A stretch of DNA of 10,526 nucleotides, from positions 1 to 10,526 of the forward strand of contig CALJIH010000271.1 of NCBI GenBank assembly GCA_937974135.1, read 5' to 3'. Origin of the DNA: an uncultured Cocleimonas sp. GTDB lineage: Bacteria; Pseudomonadota; Gammaproteobacteria; Thiotrichales; Thiotrichaceae. The translations under genes and the position numbers were made by a program. Under the pieces are notes generated by a model that made no database searches, had not been told where the DNA came from, and worked only from the letters and a program-made list of their open reading frames with translations. Shown here piece by piece: positions 6,978 through 10,526 of the stretch (position 1 is the stretch's first letter; each line of letters opens with the position of its first letter).

Positions 6978-8395
6978 TGTTATTTCAACATAGCGCAATT
7001 TATATACTGGCTAAATTAATACCAGGGTTAATGGCCTTTGCCGCTCTGAGTATTTATACGCATCTACTAAGCCCAGATGAATATGGACTTTACACCCTAC
7101 TTTTTACTGGTGTGATTTTCTTACACAACGTTATTTTCAATTGGCTCTCTTCAGGGACTTTACGTTATTGGTCGACTTCTGATTACACAGAATCTCAATT
7201 CATTAGTACGCTAAGCATAAGCTACCTTAAAATCATTGGTTTTTTATCCGTTTTCTTAGCGTTTGGCGTTTCTTATTATTGGGGAAAACAACAAGCAATA
7301 TGGCTAATAAGTGGTTTTTTATTCTTCCTATCATGGGCTTTATTTACCATTACGCAGAATATATTTAGCGCAAGCATTAGACCATCTCGTTATGCTTATT
7401 TAACCATTATTTATTCTATTTTGGCTTTTAGTTTTGGATCGTTACTCGCCTATTTAGGATATGGTCCAACAGGTGTTATTTTTGGCATAGCCATAGGCAC
7501 TTTATTGCCTGCCTTGTATTACTTCAAACAAATCTGGTTACCTTTTCAAGCTGAAAATTACAACCCTAAATTATTTAAACGCTTGTTAATTTACGGAATC
7601 CCATTAGCGGCAGCAGCACTAGTTGAAGAGATCACTAATGTTACTGATAGATTTATGCTAGCTAGTATACGTGGTAAATCTGATGCTGGATTATATGCGG
7701 TAGGCTATGATTTATCTGGAAATTCTATATTGATGATTATGGCTGCTCTAAATGTAGCAGCCTATCCTGTCGTTATAAAGTTACTTGATTCAGATGGCGT
7801 TCAAGCAGCAACTGATTATTTTAAAAATTATGTAATTTTATTACTAGGAGTAACGATACCAGCAGTCATTGGGCTAAACCTTGTAGGACCTAATCTAGTG
7901 CATTTGCTGATAGATGTAGATTACCAAGAATCAGTCATAATTCTTTTACCATGGATTACAATCGCTATTTTCTTATTAGGCTTACAGATGTTTTACTTTG
8001 ATCTAGCGTTTCAATTAGGCCAAAAAACGATCGCCAGCGTAAAAATAGCGGTCATAATTGCCATAGTAAACATCTGTTTAAATTATAAACTCATTCCAGA
8101 TATGGGAATTCAAGGAGCTGCAATAGCAACAATAAGTTCATATGCAGTTGGCTGTATCCTTAGTGCTTATTATGGCCCGAAATATTTTAATTTACCGTTT
8201 CCGAAAATCGAAATATTAAAAATCGTTATATCAACCTTGCTTATGTTTATTTGTCTATGGTGGCTTCGTGATTATAGAGGATGGCTATGGCTACTTTTAC
8301 AGTTATTCATTGGTGTATCTGTATTTTCATCCCTAATGCTATATTTTAATATTTTGAACGCCAGAGAGTACGTGAAAGTTTATTTTAAAACTTAG
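6977..8395 (+). CDS. Wzx-type polysaccharide flippase (MOP superfamily)
   Basis: Inner-membrane transporter that would flip undecaprenyl-diphosphate-linked oligosaccharides to the periplasmic face, 472 residues with about 12-14 hydrophobic helices, the usual size and topology. Recognisable family elements are the N-terminal YTHLLSPDEYGLYTLL (about 27-42), the mid-protein EITNVTDRFMLASIRGKSDA with a following GLYAVGYDLS (about 217-247), and MGIQGAAIATISSYAVG in the C-terminal half. The ATG at 6977 overlaps the TAA of the upstream gene. No Shine-Dalgarno sequence lies before it; the bases upstream read ACCTCCC, the complement of one. Translation therefore probably depends on coupling to the polymerase/ligase gene. 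The next gene, lptD, is 333 bases away on the same strand. Substrate specificity cannot be read from the sequence. Confidence 0.87.
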   Translation: MLFQHSAIYILAKLIPGLMAFAALSIYTHLLSPDEYGLYTLLFTGVIFLHNVIFNWLSSGTLRYWSTSDYTESQFISTLSISYLKIIGFLSVFLAFGVSYYWGKQQAIWLISGFLFFLSWALFTITQNIFSASIRPSRYAYLTIIYSILAFSFGSLLAYLGYGPTGVIFGIAIGTLLPALYYFKQIWLPFQAENYNPKLFKRLLIYGIPLAAAALVEEITNVTDRFMLASIRGKSDAGLYAVGYDLSGNSILMIMAALNVAAYPVVIKLLDSDGVQAATDYFKNYVILLLGVTIPAVIGLNLVGPNLVHLLIDVDYQESVIILLPWITIAIFLLGLQMFYFDLAFQLGQKTIASVKIAVIIAIVNICLNYKLIPDMGIQGAAIATISSYAVGCILSAYYGPKYFNLPFPKIEILKIVISTLLMFICLWWLRDYRGWLWLLLQLFIGVSVFSSLMLYFNILNAREYVKVYFKT

Positions 8396-8589
8396 TGGTT
8401 TTAATCATAATTATATTAAAAAGTTGTTTTCTGCTAAGTCACATTGAAGTTCTTAAAAAGATAAAATCAGAATTATTTGTAAAGTTGTAGTCTTTTTTCC
8501 TAATACTAATCTTTAGTATCAATAAGACTAGACATTAGCTGAGGCAATATCTTTCTAAGCGATTCAACCCTGAAGTGTCAGAACTACGT

Positions 8590-8626
8590 CCTTTACGAAG
8601 GTTTGCAAAACCACTTAAAAGTGGGG
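8590..8626 (+). repeat. Three consecutive small inverted repeats abutting copy D
   Basis: Three potential stem-loops follow one another: CCTT-TACG-AAGG, then GGTTT-GCA-AAACC, then CCACT-TAAA-AGTGG. They overlap at the shared GG and CC bases, so they would compete or rearrange rather than all form together. The last one uses the first Gs of the repeat run as its 3' arm. The pattern is visible but its function is unknown. Confidence 0.4.
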
Positions 8627-8633
8627 GGGTGTC
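8614..8633 (+). repeat. G-rich repeat, copy D
   Basis: Reads CTTAAAAGTGGGGGGGTGTC, identical over 20 bases to copy A inside xerD. It ends 95 bases before the lptD start codon with the G-rich strand sense. Confidence 0.8.
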
Positions 8634-8716
8634 TTTTGAAGATTAAATAAACATCAAAACACCTTAAAATGACGTAAAGACTGAGTATTTACTAGAAAAC
8701 TGTTAGCAATCAAACG

Positions 8717-8722
8717 TATAAT
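8717..8722 (+). promoter_or_regulatory. Consensus -10 box immediately before lptD
   Basis: A perfect TATAAT ends six bases before the GTG start. If used, transcription would begin at or very near the start codon, giving a leaderless message. No good -35 box is found at 16-18 bases upstream, so this may be chance. Confidence 0.25.
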
Positions 8723-8728
8723 CGCGTA

Positions 8729-10526
8729 GTGAAAAAACCTCTCGTTCAATTTCTTTTGATTTTTCTTTGTTTATTCCTTTGCAATAGTTCAGTAACTGCA
8801 GAAGCAACAAAGAAAAACACAAATAATATACAAAAATTTCATAATGTTGGTCAGTGTTATTTATCAGACTCGCATGCAAGTATTAATCCCGTCTCCAGTA
8901 AAAAAATAGACCCAGTAAAAGATGCAATCTACCTTGAAGCAGATTCGGGTAAAATTTTGTTAGAAGGCACATCCACACTCGATGGTAATGTATTTATTCA
9001 ACAAAACAACACCGTTTTTACCGCCGAAAATGCCAGTATCAATCGAGAAAGCTCTCAATTAACAGCAAAAGGAAATGTGGTTTTATCTGATACTAATTTT
9101 GAATTAAAAAGCCCTCATATAGATTACAACCTTGAAAACAAAACAGGAACAATAAACCAGGCAAAATATAGAATCGGTGTTGAAGGTGTACGCGGTGAAA
9201 GTGATAAGATAATTCAAACAGATCAAAACAATTTAACACTTAAAGATGCCACATTTACTAGTTGCCCTGTCAATCAGGATAGTTGGCATTTAGCCTCTGG
9301 GGATATTCGTTTAAATCGTGAAACTCAGATAGGTACTGCGAGCAATGTTACTTTTAATGTGGGAAAAACACCTGTTTTTTATTTTCCTTGGCTAAGATTT
9401 CCGATTAATAATCAAAGACTTTCAGGATTCTTAAGTCCAAGTGTGCGCTTACAATCGAATGCAGGAATTACCATACCTTATTATTTCAATTTAGCCCCTA
9501 ATTATGATGCTACTGCTAGTTTCACAACATTGCAAAATCGTGGCGTACAGTTAAATACTGAATTTAGATATCTAACTAGTATTCATAGCGGAGAATTAGA
9601 ATATAACTTCATCCCAAATGATGACTCCTTTAACGGTGAAAAGCGTGACTATTTTAAATTTAATCATCTCACTCAATTAAATAAAAATACTAAAATAAAC
9701 ATTAATGCTGAAGGAGTCTCTGACGAAGAATACTTCGATGATTTTTCATCCTCATTGGAAACAAGCACTAGACCTGCACTACAAAGACGCCTAGAAATCA
9801 TTAACAAAAAAGCACCATGGACAATTAGTGCTGCCGTAGAAGACTTTCAAATATTAGATGCTGATGATGACCCCTATTCTAAATTACCAGAATTTAAATT
9901 GAGCTATTCACCAGAAACAGGACCAAAAGATTTAAAACTCGATATTGATTCAGAGCTTGTTTTTTTCGATAGAGATAATTCAATAACAGGATTAAGAGCA
10001 GATATAAAAACTAAGCTCAGTAAAAAGTTTGGTACCCAAGCTTGGTATTTCAAACCAACATTAAGTCTTCAACATACACTTTATTCTTTAGATAATACGA
10101 TTGATGAAAACCGCATAAGTAGAACCTTACCTACATTCTCTATTGATAGTGGTTTATTTTTTGATCGAAACATCACCCTGAATAACAAAGAATCTAAGCG
10201 TTACACACAAACTTTGGAGCCTAGGTTTTTTTATTCTTATACACCTTTTAAAGATCAGAGTAATATTCCAATTTTTGATACTGCCTTGACCAATTTTTCT
10301 GAAAGTAATCAACTTTTCTTAGAAAATCGTTTTACTGGTAAAGACCGGATTGCCGATACTAATCAATTGACCTTTGCTGTTAGCTCACGAATACAAGATA
10401 GAAAAAAAGGTAATGAGCTATTCAAAGCAACCATAGGACAAGTCTTTAATTTTAGCGATCGAAAAGTTACATTACCCGAGGGAACTATTTTAACCGGTAA
10501 ACGCTCTGATCTATTACTAGAATTAT
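8729..10526 (+). CDS. lptD: LPS-assembly outer-membrane protein LptD (partial, C-terminus outside window)
   Basis: Beta-barrel that, with lipoprotein LptE, inserts LPS into the outer leaflet of the outer membrane. The frame is open from GTG 8729 to the window end, 599 codons of an expected 780 or so. An in-frame TAG at 8693 and a signal peptide starting at the GTG (MKKPLVQFLLIFLCLFL) support this start, although no Shine-Dalgarno sequence is visible. Cleavage is likely after residue 24 or 26. An LptA-like jellyroll covers about 66-175 (DAIYLEADSGKILLEG, LTAKGNVVLSD). The barrel part shows RLSGFLSPSV (230-239), QTLEPRFFYSYTPF (about 494) and NRFTGKDRIADTNQLT near the end. C43 (GQCYLSD) and C179 (TFTSCPV) match the two N-terminal cysteines of E. 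coli LptD (C31, C173). Their Cys-Cys partners would lie beyond the window. surA often follows lptD in gammaproteobacteria. Essential in most LPS-making species. Confidence 0.95.
   Translation, partial: MKKPLVQFLLIFLCLFLCNSSVTAEATKKNTNNIQKFHNVGQCYLSDSHASINPVSSKKIDPVKDAIYLEADSGKILLEGTSTLDGNVFIQQNNTVFTAENASINRESSQLTAKGNVVLSDTNFELKSPHIDYNLENKTGTINQAKYRIGVEGVRGESDKIIQTDQNNLTLKDATFTSCPVNQDSWHLASGDIRLNRETQIGTASNVTFNVGKTPVFYFPWLRFPINNQRLSGFLSPSVRLQSNAGITIPYYFNLAPNYDATASFTTLQNRGVQLNTEFRYLTSIHSGELEYNFIPNDDSFNGEKRDYFKFNHLTQLNKNTKININAEGVSDEEYFDDFSSSLETSTRPALQRRLEIINKKAPWTISAAVEDFQILDADDDPYSKLPEFKLSYSPETGPKDLKLDIDSELVFFDRDNSITGLRADIKTKLSKKFGTQAWYFKPTLSLQHTLYSLDNTIDENRISRTLPTFSIDSGLFFDRNITLNNKESKRYTQTLEPRFFYSYTPFKDQSNIPIFDTALTNFSESNQLFLENRFTGKDRIADTNQLTFAVSSRIQDRKKGNELFKATIGQVFNFSDRKVTLPEGTILTGKRSDLLLEL

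Larger units (their letters stand above)
8396..8728. other. Intergenic region upstream of lptD
   Basis: This 333-base gap has no gene that I can support. It holds a perfect 7-bp AT-rich hairpin at 8503-8519 (ATACTAA / TTAGTAT, loop TCT) without a following T-run, a row of small inverted repeats at 8590-8626, repeat copy D (8614-8633), and a TATAAT at 8717-8722. No intrinsic terminator for the flippase operon was found, so read-through into lptD is possible. Confidence 0.55.

Noticed and set aside
8503..8519. Perfect 7-bp hairpin as a terminator of the flippase operon
   Set aside because: The stem is almost all A/T and no T-run follows on either strand; the T-run present precedes the hairpin on the plus strand.

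Overview
The window looks like a chromosomal segment of an AT-rich gammaproteobacterium. XerD with every catalytic residue at the E. coli number, a periplasmic DsbC, and an LptD with the gammaproteobacterial disulfide arrangement all point to a Gram-negative cell with an LPS-bearing outer membrane. I cannot fix the genus; a marine, Thiotrichales-like lineage is only a guess. No rRNA, tRNA, CRISPR array, transposase or prophage gene was seen.

Layout: dsbC (1-473, minus, C-terminal end outside the window) follows xerD (574-1470, minus, TTG start). A HisN-like inositol-monophosphatase-family gene (1601-2368, plus) is divergent from xerD. It converges with an unrecognised membrane-anchored, four-cysteine protein (2383-2928, minus). 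Next is a large polysaccharide co-polymerase/tyrosine autokinase (3172-5415, minus). It is divergent from a translationally coupled pair: a Wzy/WaaL-type membrane polymerase or ligase (5754-6977, plus) and a Wzx-type flippase (6977-8395, plus). The window ends inside lptD (GTG start at 8729, plus), which is open to the last base.

The central genes form a partial surface-polysaccharide module: chain-length control, polymerisation or ligation, and flipping. It contains no glycosyltransferase and no outer-membrane export gene. It sits between housekeeping genes (xerD-dsbC) and the LPS-insertion gene lptD. DsbC may also act on the disulfides of LptD, so the flanks share an envelope theme.

The most unusual signal is a dispersed G-rich element with core AAAAGTGGGGGGGTGTC. 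There are three exact copies (851-867 minus, 5611-5627 plus, 8617-8633 plus) and one 15/17 variant (3061-3077 minus). Three copies are intergenic, each about 95-132 bases upstream of a start codon with the G-rich strand sense. The fourth lies in frame inside xerD, where it encodes a Gly-Gly loop. This is either a small dispersed repeat family or a shared regulatory element; the sequence alone does not decide.
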